Shown here one piece after another: positions 1 to 12,195 of a stretch of DNA of 64,000 bases. The stretch lies in NCBI GenBank assembly GCA_013365325.1, contig JABVXV010000033.1:344001-408000 (forward strand), given 5' to 3'. Every line of letters starts with the position of its first letter. Position 1 is the stretch's first letter. The notes below the pieces were generated by a model. That model had not been told where the DNA came from. It worked only from the letters and a program-made list of their open reading frames with translations, and did no database searches. The stretch is from Dipetalonema caudispina. Lineage: Eukaryota > Nematoda > Chromadorea > Rhabditida > Onchocercidae. The translations under genes were made by a program, and so were the position numbers.

Positions 1-954
1 GATTGAAAAATGATTTGTTTACGGTATTGGACACAAATAATTGCTTGCCCACTATGAGATATTGTTATCTGATGTGTTTCTTTGATTTAGAAACGGTCAG
101 GAATTTAGAAATTAGAACAGGTTTTACTGATTCCTCCTGTCTTGTTACTCATTCTCCAAAGCCAATCATTGTAAAAATAATGAGGTGTGTTTTACGGGTT
201 TCATTTACTTTCATCGATGTTGCCTTTAAATGCTGAAAACACCGAATGCTGACCTTCGTTTAGTTATGAACTGGTCATTTGCCTAATGACTGATTTTGTA
301 ACTCCCAAGTTGTAATGGTTTTTTTCCAATCAAATTCTCGAATCTTTGGAACACTTTCGAGATAAAATTCAACGATGTGACACTTACCCTTATCTGTTTT
401 TCATCTCTCTAATTCCCTATCAAATACTCACACCATTATCTTTAATTAGTTTGTTGAGTATTCATCAGGAGCAGTCACTCAAATTACGAGCTTGATCGAA
501 ATTTGATCTTACTAATAATAATAGCAATCGAAGATCTAACCGCTGTTCCTTACATTTGTTCGAAGAACCAATCAATAGTTGATGTCAGGTAGTGCTGACC
601 AGAGAACTGTTCATTAACTCATCCATCATATGAATCACTGATGACCAGAGACTCAACTAATATTTCTTTCAGCATGAATGCGTGTTGAATTTGATTTCTA
701 ATCTCATATAATGAATTGTTTCTTTTGTCAAATAAATGAATTACCTTTTTTTGTAAATGGATGAATTGCGTTTCTAACAATGAATGATGAATTTCGCTTA
801 ATTTCAGTCAATTAAAATGATGATCAAAAACTGAGTTTAACCTCATCCATCTCTTTATATTTATTTTCTCACTATTATCGCTGTTGTTGTGCCGATGATC
901 TTTCTAATAATTGTTGTTACTTTTACTGGGGATTGTGAGCAGCACTGAACAAAT
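1..954. other. Upstream intergenic DNA, no gene seen
   Basis: No coding exon is recognisable here. An open frame at 3-236 has no similarity, no flanking splice signals and begins at a non-ATG codon. The segment immediately before 955 is the 5' flank of the small membrane-protein gene and probably contains its promoter, but no TATA box or other named element stands out. Confidence 0.5.
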
Positions 955-1685
955 ATGGTAAGCGCCTATTTTGTCAATGAGTGTTGATTAATGGGATAGT
1001 TTCATGATCAGTTTTCTAATCCTCTATTTTGGATATTTTGGCGTTATTATTCACATTTTCTTGTCTGAACTCCCTTGAAAATTTCAAATTTTATAACTTA
1101 CAGGACAAAAAAGGAATGGTAAAATCACCGAAACATCGTTTTTCATCCAATAAAAAATCACCCAGCAAAAGTCCGCGAAGTAAGGATTCCAGTCTAACAC
1201 GAGGTCAATCCCGGAAAACATCACGTTCTCGTAGTCGTAGCCGCAGTGGCCACAGTACACCGCGTTCACGTTCCAGTTCTCGCGGTCGTGGTTCATCATC
1301 AAAAAAGAAGACTGTTTCTCCAGAAGTCAAAAAATCCGATGATTCGATAATGGACGTCAAAAAAATTATCCCATTCTATCGCAGTTCGAAAAACGGCTCG
1401 AGTTATAAAACCTTTCCATTTTCGAGTAAAGGCGTACGACGACGTTCCCTGACAATGCGCATATTACAACCGATAAATATGAACAACTTGAAAGTCAAAG
1501 GGATGAAGCTTAAACAACGTGTCACTGCGCATTGCAAGCGATTATCGCGTTTCTACATCGTCGTGTCAGTCCTTGGATTAATCGGGCTCGGAATTTTCTA
1601 CACAGGATATAGTGTCGATCAGATGACGAAATATGCCCGTGAACGCATTGACATTATTACGGCATATGTTCAAAGACAAGTTTAA
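955..1685 (+). CDS. Small basic Arg/Ser-rich protein with one C-terminal transmembrane segment
   Basis: Two coding exons: 955-957, which is only the ATG, and 1104-1685. The ATG is followed directly by a GTAAGC donor (intron 958-1103), and the acceptor TTACAG at 1098-1103 puts GAC AAA AAA GGA in frame, giving a 194-residue protein. The N-terminal half is Lys/Ser- and Arg/Ser-rich, with an RS-dipeptide run and repeated SPR/SPK sites. One hydrophobic segment (about residues 151-171, FYIVVSVLGLIGLGIFYTGY) is followed by a 23-residue charged tail. A basic RS tail before a membrane helix recalls the N-terminus of lamin B receptor and other inner nuclear membrane proteins, but there is no LEM, Tudor or sterol-reductase domain, so this is only an architectural resemblance. 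If the first intron were retained, ATG 1116 would start the same frame. Function unknown; expression is supported by codon composition and the precise splice join. Confidence 0.72.
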
Positions 1686-4600
1686 GGAAAATGTATGGTA
1701 CCATTGATATCTGTAGAAGATTTGATAATTCAGCTTAATTGGCAATGAGATTTTTGCGAAATATCAATTAAATTATACTCCAGACTGGCTCTCCGTTCGT
1801 TAAAAATGCAATGACATGGAGTACTTTGAGGTTTCAATAGTTTTCAAGGCGTTTTATTAATGAATAACACTGAATGTCACCGGTGTGGAAGGTCTTTTGT
1901 TACACAGTCTCTCGTTTTGCTTTCCTGCTAATAAACTATATCAGATAGATTCAAAATTCGTTTTTTTTCTAGTAGCTTTGAAATATATTGCAACAGTACT
2001 CTATGATCGTCTAATGATTCGTAAAAGGAAAACAATATTTAAAGATATAATTATCAATTGATTCGCTGTTAACACTACCCGAATACTCATTGCATTTGAT
2101 TTCTATCGTTTTTTTCGTCGGAAGTTAATTCTATAATTTCATAATTTCAAACGCTATTTACATTATCTACTATTTGAAAAGCCTGCAGTCGTGCTGTACT
2201 TTCAGTGATTTTCTTATGATTAATTTCTTTTTTGAAAAATTTTTAAATTTCCATCTATTATTTTAATCCTGTTAATTCACACTGTTTGTAATATTCACAT
2301 GTATTTCAGGGAAATTTTTGTAATTTTTTGTAGTTTTTTTTTTCTTTAATAAACCTACTCAGGTATCGCTTTATTATGTTTTTCATTCTTTTTGGATTCT
2401 ACCAGACGAACCTCAGGGATGTGTATAGCTTTTCTTGAATTAATGGAATTTTTTTTTGAAATCAGTGTAAATATCCTATGTAAAATTGATCTTTCGTTTC
2501 AATTTATTAGTCAGTTTGTTGATTAGTATGAAATCAATTTATCGTAACGCTATACTGGAAAAAGATGATTTTCTATTTTTCTTATTTGTGTTCCCTTATT
2601 TTTCATTATAAGTTAGAATATGGTTAGCTATATGACAAAATAAATCAGGGATGATTTTTCAATAATCGGAATTGTTTTTCCTTCTTTTTTCTTAATTTAA
2701 AAAATTTTCCTTCGCCTTCCACTTCTCAGATTTCCTGTTCCTTTTAATTAACCTTTGTTGTAAGCGTGATTTTTTATTTTATTCCTTCTCAGAGATGTAT
2801 ATTTTCTCTTTTTTAAAAAACTGTTTTCAGTATTTTGGAAGATTTATTTTGAATTTCAAATTATTGTCACTCGACTGGTTAATGCCTCAATGTGTACATA
2901 GTTACACTGAAAAAAATCATATTGTCCGACTGTGATTTTTTCAGTCAGTTTTTTTTTTATCCCTTTTTAATTTTTAATTTCTCAAATTCAAGTCTGACCG
3001 ATCGAGCTGGAAGCACATAGTTACCAATGACTGAACAAGTTTGTTTCTAAAAACTTTTTCGAGAAGTCCAGTCTGAAATTTTTGTTATATCTCGACTTTC
3101 TGTCCTCCAGTTTCAAATCAACAGTGAAATCTCCACATAAAAACCAAATTTTTGGCTGGGATGTTTTCAAGATTAAGAAGCTGTTAATATACATCGGTGA
3201 CGTTGTTTAGCGTAGAAAGCCTTTTTTCAGTCTCTTTTTTTTTTTTTTTTTTATAATTTTAATATTTTTGGAGAATGTGTTATCGGCTTTCATCTCTTTA
3301 TAGCTTTCGCACAAATCTCTTGTTTGTATATAATATGGTCGGTTTTGCTTGCTATTTTTTCTTTTTCTTAAAGGCGTTCTTTGGTGCTTTAATGACATTT
3401 AATCATTTATTTCTACTTTTTTTTTTCTTATTTCAATAAGACTTTATAACTGTAAAAATGTCGGACAACCCACCACGCTGCATTCATGCGATATGATGTA
3501 TTTAATACTTCTTACGTTTTGCTTAAAGATTTCATCTAACACTTTTTTTGAATAAAGTCAAATTTTTTTTTATTACATTCCCCACTCATTTATCTTACTT
3601 GTGTAATGTTTATGTTACCGAATAAATTTTTAATGAGTATTTTATTCCACTGAGTATTTTACTACACTGAAGATTTCCTTAAAAAATAGGATCAGTAGAA
3701 GTTTCAGTATCCAACATTTTTAAAACAGTTTGTTTTTACAGTATGACATTTACGAAATCTTAAAATTTTACGCATGCATCTGACAAATCAGCGTGAGGAT
3801 TTGGAAACTGCCCGATGTAATTGAAATATTTAAATAGTTAGATGTCAGAAGATAAATACCAACTCGTAAGGTGTATCGTATTACGATCTCTTCTTTTGGG
3901 CAAGAAGAAAGCACAGTAACATCTGTCTTAAGATTGGGGAGAAGCATAATTAAGCCACTACTATCATTAATATTGGTACGGTGGCGGGATATCGTAGATA
4001 GAGTAATGGGAGAAGTTCCAATAATTGGAGAAGAATTTCTTGTCTAGTTATCTAGATAAGTAAATTTTGAATAAATGTTATTGTAAATTTTTGCTGACAT
4101 GAAGCAAATCATTAACAGAAGCTAAATTAAATGCTTGAATAAGTTATTTTGCTGTTATCCAAAAGCAAACAAACATAGAAGAAATTTATAAATTTAAATT
4201 TGACTGTAAATTAAAATTAAATGACAGGACAACAATGTAAATCAAAGAAAAAAGGGTAAAATTAACAACTGAATAACAAGAAAAGTATTCATCTCAGATA
4301 AATCGTATTTCAATTTTTCTACATTTGAAAAATAATTTCATCCATTGGTAGTAAATATGGAAAAAATCATAATACGGTAGTAGGTTTTTTTCTAAAAATT
4401 ATTTGTTGATTAAAAATTTTCATTTGAATATTACTAAAGCTGACATGTTATGAAATATTTCAAAATTGGAAAGAAATTCATTGAAATTATTCAACAATAT
4501 AGTTTAAATGAGAGTGAAGAGAGTTAGTTTGGATGGATGGAAAATTAGAATAATTTTCAGGTTCAATATTTAGGTTATAAGAAAAGATAAATGATTTCAA

Positions 4601-7100
4601 ATAAGATGCCATATAACAGTAAAACTATTTCATAGAGTATCTATCACTGTAACAACAATCAGTTTATCAGCAGAGACAATGTGGGTCGAATTCTAAATTA
4701 CAGTAATATAGAAAGCTGAAAATTTAAAAAAATTAATTATTAGCTTATATGGAAGGATCAAAGAAGCAAATGTCAGCCTTTCATATATATATATATCACT
4801 TCTGGATTTCATTTTTGACCAATGTCCTCCAACTAAACAATCCAACTGAAAATTTGATCACTGATATTATGATGAAAAAATAAAGCAAAATTAAAGGTTA
4901 CAGAATGTATTAACATTTTCTGAAAATGATGTTTAATTCACTTTGGATCACTTAGCACATCAAAAAATTTCTTGCATTTTCAAATAGAAATGAATAGTAG
5001 ATGTATTAAGATAAAATATTCGAAATATCAAACAAACTACGATATGGGAAGTATGGGATATTTACCATATGAGCCTCAACATTAGATTTTGGCTTATATG
5101 AAGCGATATTTTCATATGGCTACGAAAATAAGTAACAATCCTAAAAGCATAATTAATAACAACAAATATTGTTAGCATAAAATGACTTACCTGGCTTGTT
5201 TCACTTATTACAGCTAGCTCATAAATTGATTTTCAGCATGAAATATATCATTAGGATCAACAAATTACGGGTAATAAAGATTTAGGAGTATATTTAATTA
5301 TTTAAATTAATTAGGCTTAAAAATGAGCTTCCTTAACAGATCAAGAAAAAATTCACAATTGAAATCGTTGCATTCTAACTAATAAATAAATTTAAAGAAA
5401 TAAAAATAAAGAAATTAGCTAAAAAGGGGTTAGAGAAATAAATAAATGGGGAATAGATGAGAGGTATAAGAGCAACTAACACTCAGGCCGGGACGAGTGC
5501 AATATCGCCAAATGGTGAACTTTTGTCTGAATAGTGCAAACGACTCGACCTGACTGATTAGTGCAAATGTGGTCATCATCATGACCAATCATGATAAAGT
5601 GGACAATTCTGAGGTAAAGATAAATACTTTAGCAATAAACGATCATTAATAATGGGAGAGGGTAAAACAAAAAATAAAATGATAGTAGCAAAAATATGAA
5701 ATGATAATACCATTTGAAAAATATTCCAATTTTTCAATAAATGTATATATTACATTAGAATTAAAATAGTAATTAATTAATTATATGATATTGAAATATG
5801 AAACATTTTTTAGAGTGAGAAAAGGGGAAAAAAAAATGCTTTGAAATTTGACGAAGAATTTAAGGAGATAGATTTAAATGATAGGAAAAAGAGGTAGGAG
5901 AGGTAGGAGAGCATAAAATTACTTTCAACTTTTAACCAACCTAATTAACATCATTCAATAATGGACAGCAATTGTTAACATTATTGCTATTATAAATGTA
6001 TATAACTATTTTTTTTTTTCTTTTTTTCAACAGTAATCACAATTTGGGATGACGTTGAAATGATTCATTTTCATAAATTTTTTTCTTATTGCGAAGTTCT
6101 TGAAAACTGTAGAAAAATTGGTCAAAATTATTTTTTCCTCTCTTTTGCCAAGTTTTTTTTTTTCCCCCCCCCCTTTTTTTTTTCGACATCTGAAGTTAAA
6201 AATTATCCCTCATTTGATATTCACGATAAAAGACATCTGAATGAGTTCAAGCAATTTATCTCTAAGCTAAATTTATGAATTTTATTGCTAAATGCTACCA
6301 AAAATTCCTCTTTTCAAAAAAAAAAGTATAGCAATGGAAAAATAGAATTATAATTTTTTTCGTTAAATGTATTTTATTAGTGAAATATGATTTTGTAATT
6401 TTTGATAGGAAATTATGAAAAATTTCCATCAATATTTTACATTTCATATACCTAAGAACTCGGATCGACAAAATATACAGGAATAAAATGAATGTTGCAG
6501 ACTATATATCCATTAGCTTGAAGTATTGATTTCAGCTTACTGAAGACAACATTAGGCATTTCTAGGCTTTTACATTTTTCCTCACTTCTCATTAGCTATA
6601 TTCCATCAACAGGAGTGTATTTTTATTACCTTTAGTCTTCTGTATTTACTCTTCAGATAGATTACAATGTGTACAACAATCTTTCTTATATTAAATTAGA
6701 CTAAATTCTTATTTAACTCAATAAAAGAATAGACAAAATGATGCTTTTATGATGTATTATTTATCATGGAAAAGTATGAGGACAATTATTCTATACTGAC
6801 CAAATGGACAGACAAGAAGAAATTGTTCCATTTGAATTCAAATCAATAGCCAAGTAATGATAATCTATAGATATTCACCGTACTAATTAATAGTGACAGT
6901 AACAGTATCGTTCGTATCGTGTTGCTTTAAGTAGTAGCTTAAAGAAGAGTAAAGTTTTATTGCAAAAAAAAAAAAAAAAATGGGAAAATTAACGATAATT
7001 CGCCTAAAAGTGGGTCTTATTCATAAAAAAAAAAAAAAAAAAAAAAAAAGTGGATAGTTGTATGGATGGAAAAATAGGACACGGGTGAAGATAGGACGAG
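1686..7100. other. AT-rich intergenic DNA
   Basis: A 5.4-kb stretch without a convincing gene. AATAAA-like signals near 1930 and 2347 may serve the upstream gene's 3' end. Scattered short ORFs, for example 25 codons from 3842 and one at 6060-6278 running through homopolymers, lack splice context or recognisable motifs. An imperfect hairpin lies at 2906-2945, and a GTGCAA-repeat patch with a small palindrome at 5490-5590. Confidence 0.5.
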
Positions 7101-7155
7101 TTCTTTAGCGGTGGTGCTTTAATGGTGTGACTTCTGGTTGTGTAGTAGTGGTGCA

Positions 7156-7272
7156 ATGACATTAGGATCGTCTCATTGTGCCCATAAGTATGGCTTTCCT
7201 TGGGTTGCCGCAGGCTACATCACCGTTGGATTGGCGGCTACCGTTCTATTCCTTCCCATATGTCGCATCTAA
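7156..7272 (+). CDS. Candidate 38-codon membrane micro-ORF
   Basis: An ATG at 7156 opens a 38-codon frame ending at TAA 7270-7272. The product has a short polar N-terminus (MTLGSSHCAHKYG) and then a hydrophobic stretch of about 20 residues, WVAAGYITVGLAATVLFLPI, ending ICRI, so it could be a single-pass micropeptide. The frame stands out because this segment is clearly richer in G+C than the surrounding DNA and uses GCC/GGC/ACC codons like the real exons elsewhere in the window. The same frame is open from a TAA at 7120, and a TTCTTTAG acceptor-like site lies at 7101-7108. No family is recognised. It may be a real small gene, the last exon of a spliced gene, or a chance frame in a GC island. 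Confidence 0.35.
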   Translation: MTLGSSHCAHKYGFPWVAAGYITVGLAATVLFLPICRI

Positions 7273-7315
7273 CACTCAGTGTATCGTACGTATCTCGTGT
7301 AATATAAATGTAATG

Positions 7316-7821
7316 TAGTATTAGTAGTAGTAGTGGTAGTAGTAGTAGTGGTAGTCATAGTTGTAGTCGTTGTAGTAGTTAGTCGTAGTACCTTTGTGGG
7401 AGTGAAATCGCCTTGGGCACGTCCGGTCGGCTGAAATACGACGGACGGGTAAGAAGATGTGGATGAATGAGATGGTTGGATGGATGGATAAATGAATGAA
7501 TGAATGAATGAATGAATGAATGATTGAATGATTGGATGGATAAATTTCAAAACCAAACAGAAGGAATTATACAAAGAGTTTTTGAAGCTTTTAGTAAATT
7601 CCAAAGAAGCTTATATAAAAATAGCATAAATATTAAAGTACATAAAAGGTAAGATAAATTGAACGAGATTCTGTAACAATGAAAATAGCAGAAAATTTTC
7701 AACGGAAGAAAAGACAGATGACAATGGTGACAATAATATTTGATAATAATGATCATGATGGCGATAGTGTCATCAAAAATGTACGACAAGAAGAAAGAGG
7801 AGGTAGAAGAGGTGAAGGAAA

Positions 7822-7873
<52 letters not shown>

Positions 7874-8165
7874 GGAGGTAAGCAACACCGGTTATATAAT
7901 AATAACATGGCATAGTGAGAATAGGGAGCTACCATCATCATCATCATCATCATTATTATCATCATCATCATCATTATCATCATCATCACCATTACTACTA
8001 TTACCATTACCAATATCGGCAACAGCTTCTTTAACAACAATAACAACAACTTGTTTCCTTCATCAGTTTGGAAAATTTGTTTAGAAGACAAAAATGCCAG
8101 AAAAAGGGTGAAAAGAAGACGATGGAAAGGAAAAAAAAAAAGAAAAAAAAAAAAAAAAAAAAGGT
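7316..8165. repeat. Cluster of unrelated microsatellites
   Basis: Within 850 bp there are a (TAG)n tract (about 7316-7390), a (TGAA)n tract (about 7492-7530), a (GGA)n/(GAA)n purine tract (about 7790-7880), a (CAT)n tract (about 7932-7990) and an A-rich run (about 8130-8162). These create several long low-complexity open frames on both strands (poly-Glu, poly-Ser, poly-Pro, poly-Thr) that should not be called as genes. A GC-rich non-repetitive patch at about 7390-7450 lies between the first two tracts. Confidence 0.9.
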
Positions 8166-8632
8166 GGAAAGAACGCCATACCGTAGCACTGAGCATTGTA
8201 CTTCCTATAATAACACCTGCCTATATAACTCACCTCTCTATTGCTTACCTCCCCCCAATAGAGTGTAAGGTTCTGAATTGATGATTAAAAGGAGTACTTA
8301 TCACCGATATTTCATCGAAACCTGAATACGCTATTAGTAACAGCAATTAAATGTCTGATAAAAATAAAATTGGAAAAAGGTAATAATGAGCGATGATAGG
8401 TAAATGGTAATAGAAATGATGAATAACGAAGATAATGATGTTAAATGATGATAATGATGATAATCGTGATTGTCACTATCGCTATTGCTGTTGACAATGA
8501 TTATAATGATGATGCAAATGATGACAATAGTGACAATTATATTCATTGATTTATCACATATATTGATAAACTTTCTTTGTTGTAGCTAGAAATCATTTAT
8601 CGACATTTTGAATATCTTGTTTTTTTCTTTCT

Positions 8633-8674
<42 letters not shown>

Positions 8675-10588
8675 TTTGAAAATTTATAGTTTTCTTTCAG
8701 CTACGCTAAAATTTACGACATTTGATGCATACTATTTAAATGAAAATTCATTACCTTCTCTTCTGTTCTGTCGTATACTATTGATAGAGTATTTTCTACA
8801 ATGATAACGATTGTTACGCATTGTCATTTTTACTACTGTTACTACTACATTCTATTACCACTACTACCACTATTATCACCAGTATTGTTGAAGTGATGCT
8901 AAATTTGTGATATATGATTTCAAGTATTATTGCTATTACCATATCCATCTTCTTCATTCCATATCTATAGCCAATTATCATAGAATGAATAAAAACAGGA
9001 AATGTTATATATATATATATATATATATATATAATGATGTTCCATTGTTCTTGTCTAATGACATCATCCTTTAGAATAATTTGATGTTTATTGCGGTTAT
9101 CAATGATAAAGTATCATTTTGATGTAATCATCCTTTCCTCTTTTATGCTTATTCTTTTTCCGTTTGCTGCAAAATAAATTTTTATCAAATAAATTTAGTA
9201 TCAATAATTGCATGTTTGAAAATGACATTTGTTAATGGAAAGATTCATAAGGGTTTTTTTTTTTTTTGTTAAAATCAGATGAAGATTCCATTTGTTTGTA
9301 TGAGGCTTTTACATATCATATGAAAAAAAAAAAAAAAAAAATTCAAAAAAGAAGGATAGATTGTATTCTGAAGCTTTAAACATTCCAAGATTGCTGACTT
9401 TACAATGAAAACCTCTCCACCCAAAACATTGCTGTCACTGTTTGGAGAGAACGTACCGGAAGAATACCCTTTCTGCAATTCCAGTTTCCAATTTTTCCTA
9501 AAAATTGATCATCTTAATAAAAAAAAAAAAAAAGAGAAGAAGAAAACTAGAAAAACAGGCTCCACTACATTTCAGCAAGATTCGCAAAATGGCTAATAAT
9601 TTTTTTTCTTCCATGCGTCACCCCTATCCCAAGAGAAAATTCGTTTCCTTTCATTCTTCCCAGCAGTATTGTTTTCAACAAAAAAAAAAAAAAAAGAGAG
9701 AAAAACGAAAATACAGAAAACTGTGGAGGAACCCATTTCAGTTTCCAAGTATTATTTAAATTATGAAGAAATCAGTCATATATAAATTCGTTCATGAAAA
9801 CCTTCCGCATATTATCGATCATGTGAGGTTACCTTTGATGATATTAGTGATACTACAATTAGATACTTTTAACATTATCAGCACATTTGGTTGCTACTCC
9901 AACTTTTCCCAGGTAGATATTATACAAAAGCTGTAATTACCAGAATCAGGATTCTTCAATCTTAATTCATATCTTGAACAGAAGGCTTCATAGAAGTAAA
10001 GAGGCCAGAGATTTGTGAAAACTAAATGAGGCTCAAGCAATGACATTCCTCAAAAATTTTCAAAACACATTTTTTATGTGAAAACCTTAAAGGAATTTTG
10101 TAGTGTTCTTTTTCTAAACACTCTGTGCAGAACCACTGTAGATGCAAATCTTTCGACAAACAGAGCGTTTCACCGCTATACATTTGATATAAGACAATTA
10201 GCTCAAAGTAAATTTGAATTAGCCTAGTTTGAATCGCTGTACTGCACTCAAATAAAGCTGACATTTAAAACCATACTTTATGAAGGAAGAAATTACTTGG
10301 TACAGTAAATAGTACTAAAACAACTTTCAAGCATGTGAGCACCCTAGCTCATGTTTTTTACTGACAGTCAGCGAATTGTCAAAGTTATAACAAAGGTAAG
10401 TAACACAACAAAGAAATTAAAATTGTATGCAATATCTTTCCACTGTAAGCCAGTCGATCTCATGAAGAAATTCATTTTATTTTATGAAAAATTCATATTA
10501 TGAAAGTCAACCTTTTTCATCTTTAATGGATGCCATATTTAGAATTTAGAACTATAATGCTTTAAAATAAAATTCGGAAGACAACGGA
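8166..10588. other. AT-rich intergenic DNA downstream of PSMB4
   Basis: No convincing gene. It contains a 39-nt poly-T run (8635-8673), an (AT)n tract (9006-9033) and poly-A runs at about 9324, 9520 and 9680. A minus-strand open frame at 10264-10022 lies 3' of PSMB4; it has no recognisable motif and is probably chance or 3' UTR. A weakly coding-like minus-strand patch lies at about 9480-9380. Confidence 0.5.
9006..9033. repeat. (TA)n microsatellite
   Basis: Uninterrupted alternating T/A dinucleotide run of about 14 units in intergenic DNA. Confidence 0.95.
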
Positions 10589-12183
10589 TCACTGATAATC
10601 ACAATTGTATTCCGCAATATCCCAGTTCCCAGCGATAACCTGAAATAGAAGAAAAAGTTTCCGGAAGGAAAATAAAATAAAGTACAGCAAACTACAAAAA
10701 TAACTTCTCCGAATATTTACCTCTGGCGTTCCCAGCTGAACACCATCTTTGTCAACGGTCGAGATTTCAAACTCGTTGTCAGCAACGCAATCATGATAAA
10801 TACTTAGTTCCAGACTTTTACGCAGTATATCAATAGCCTGGAAAAAAAATTCATTTTGTTTCATTCGAGATCTCCTAAAATATTCGGTAAAACTTCCTAA
10901 ATACAAGATCTAGTTAACAACAATTCTAGTCTAATATATCACAATTGTTATTATCCAAAAAGCTACCAAAAGTACCTGTTCTTTTGATAGTTTACCATCG
11001 TTCTTTCGATGTTCTGTCTCAATGACCTGATTCAGCAGCATAGCACCCATACCGGTCGCAACACTTTTTGTTCGATATGCTACGCCCCTGGAAGAAAAAT
11101 AAGCGTAATTTCAAGCAAGTCCAGAAATAGAAGTTTAAGATTCTTGAAGAAAATGGAAACGTTCAAAGAACAGAATATTCAGGAATCAACGCATTTTTTG
11201 ATGATAAAAGGTATAATTGTAAATATCATTGTTTGCAGAATTTAAAGGAACCAGACACAACTGATATTTTCTACATGCTTAAAATGTATAAAATACTTGA
11301 ATAAGGATACCTAGAAGTGATAACACCAATGAATGGTTCAAATTGATCGCCTTGAGCTTGCATTCCAGCAACTACTAATGTGTTCCAAAGAGGATTCATT
11401 CGTGTACGACGGTAATAAAGCAACGATGTCAGAAAACCATGCAACATTTTTGGACTTAGATCAGCATTAGGATCGTGCGATTTCAACTCACATGTCTATA
11501 CAGAAGACTATTAACATTAATTACATTAATGTGAAAACAAAAAATTATTGCAAGAATAGAACGAGTTTGTTTGTTCAGAATGTATTTTAAAAAGAGCTGT
11601 AGGCTAATAATTTCTAAATTTCATGTGCTGAGTAATCACACAATACTTCGTAATTGCATCACCCTCTCCATTCCAAAAAAAAAACTCAAATACCTGTCTC
11701 TCGATAACATTTTGCAACCACTGGAAATCAGCATGATCACCACCGAACGCAATAATGACACGGTTATTCACACGATACTGACGAGTGATGTGGCGGTATC
11801 GAGCCATTTTACCGTATGAAACAAGACGATCACTCATTACAGCAACACCACCATCGTATGCCAAGGCACAAACCGATGTTCCGGTACATGTCGGATTTCT
11901 GATAAAAAAACAGATAAGCTCTGCCAATTGTTTTGATATCTAATAATTGACACTAACATCTCAACTTTTTCAAATAAATATTCACGACGCATCGTGATAT
12001 TCTTGCAATACATTTATTTTTTCAAAATGATTTTAAAGATAAAATTTCTTTTTTTTTTTTTTGTAAAATGCATTTTCACCCTTACAATAAAATGGACCAC
12101 CAGTTATCGCGAAGGTGATAAAGTGAGGAAACTTACATAGTTGCTTCTACTTCCGAAAACGATAAACACTGTTGACCGTACAT
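10589..12183 (-). CDS. PSMB4: 20S proteasome subunit beta type-4 (beta-7 position)
   Basis: Six minus-strand exons: 12183-12137, 11898-11694, 11495-11311, 11087-10976, 10837-10721 and 10639-10589, joined in consistent phase to 238 residues (human PSMB4 264). It is a structural, non-proteolytic beta subunit of the 20S core, the counterpart of C. elegans pbs-7. Diagnostic stretches are [15 protein letters not shown] near residue 20 (family TGTSV), [29 protein letters not shown], the family signature [32 protein letters not shown], and the C-terminal NWDIAEYN, all in the order seen in human PSMB4. The propeptide is short: only about 20 residues precede TGTSV. The start ATG lies 12 nt after a TCTAG acceptor (12197-12196) with an in-frame stop just upstream, the arrangement expected at a spliced-leader trans-splice site. 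It lies about 0.9 kb downstream of DUS1L on the same strand. Confidence 0.97.
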
Positions 12184-12195
12184 TGCTGGAATATC

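Noticed and set aside
3..236. 77-codon open frame at the left edge
   Set aside because: It begins at a non-ATG codon, has no recognisable motif and no splice signals; it is compatible with chance in this composition.
1084..1302. Minus-strand frame opposite the RS-rich exon
   Set aside because: It is the antisense shadow of a repetitive coding exon.
7547..8196. Long overlapping frames of poly-Ser, poly-Glu, poly-Pro and Met/Ile
   Set aside because: They are translations of trinucleotide microsatellites on both strands, not genes.
10022..10264. 80-codon minus-strand frame downstream of PSMB4, Cys-containing
   Set aside because: No family motif or acceptor supports it; PSMB4 is complete without it, so it is probably 3' flanking sequence.
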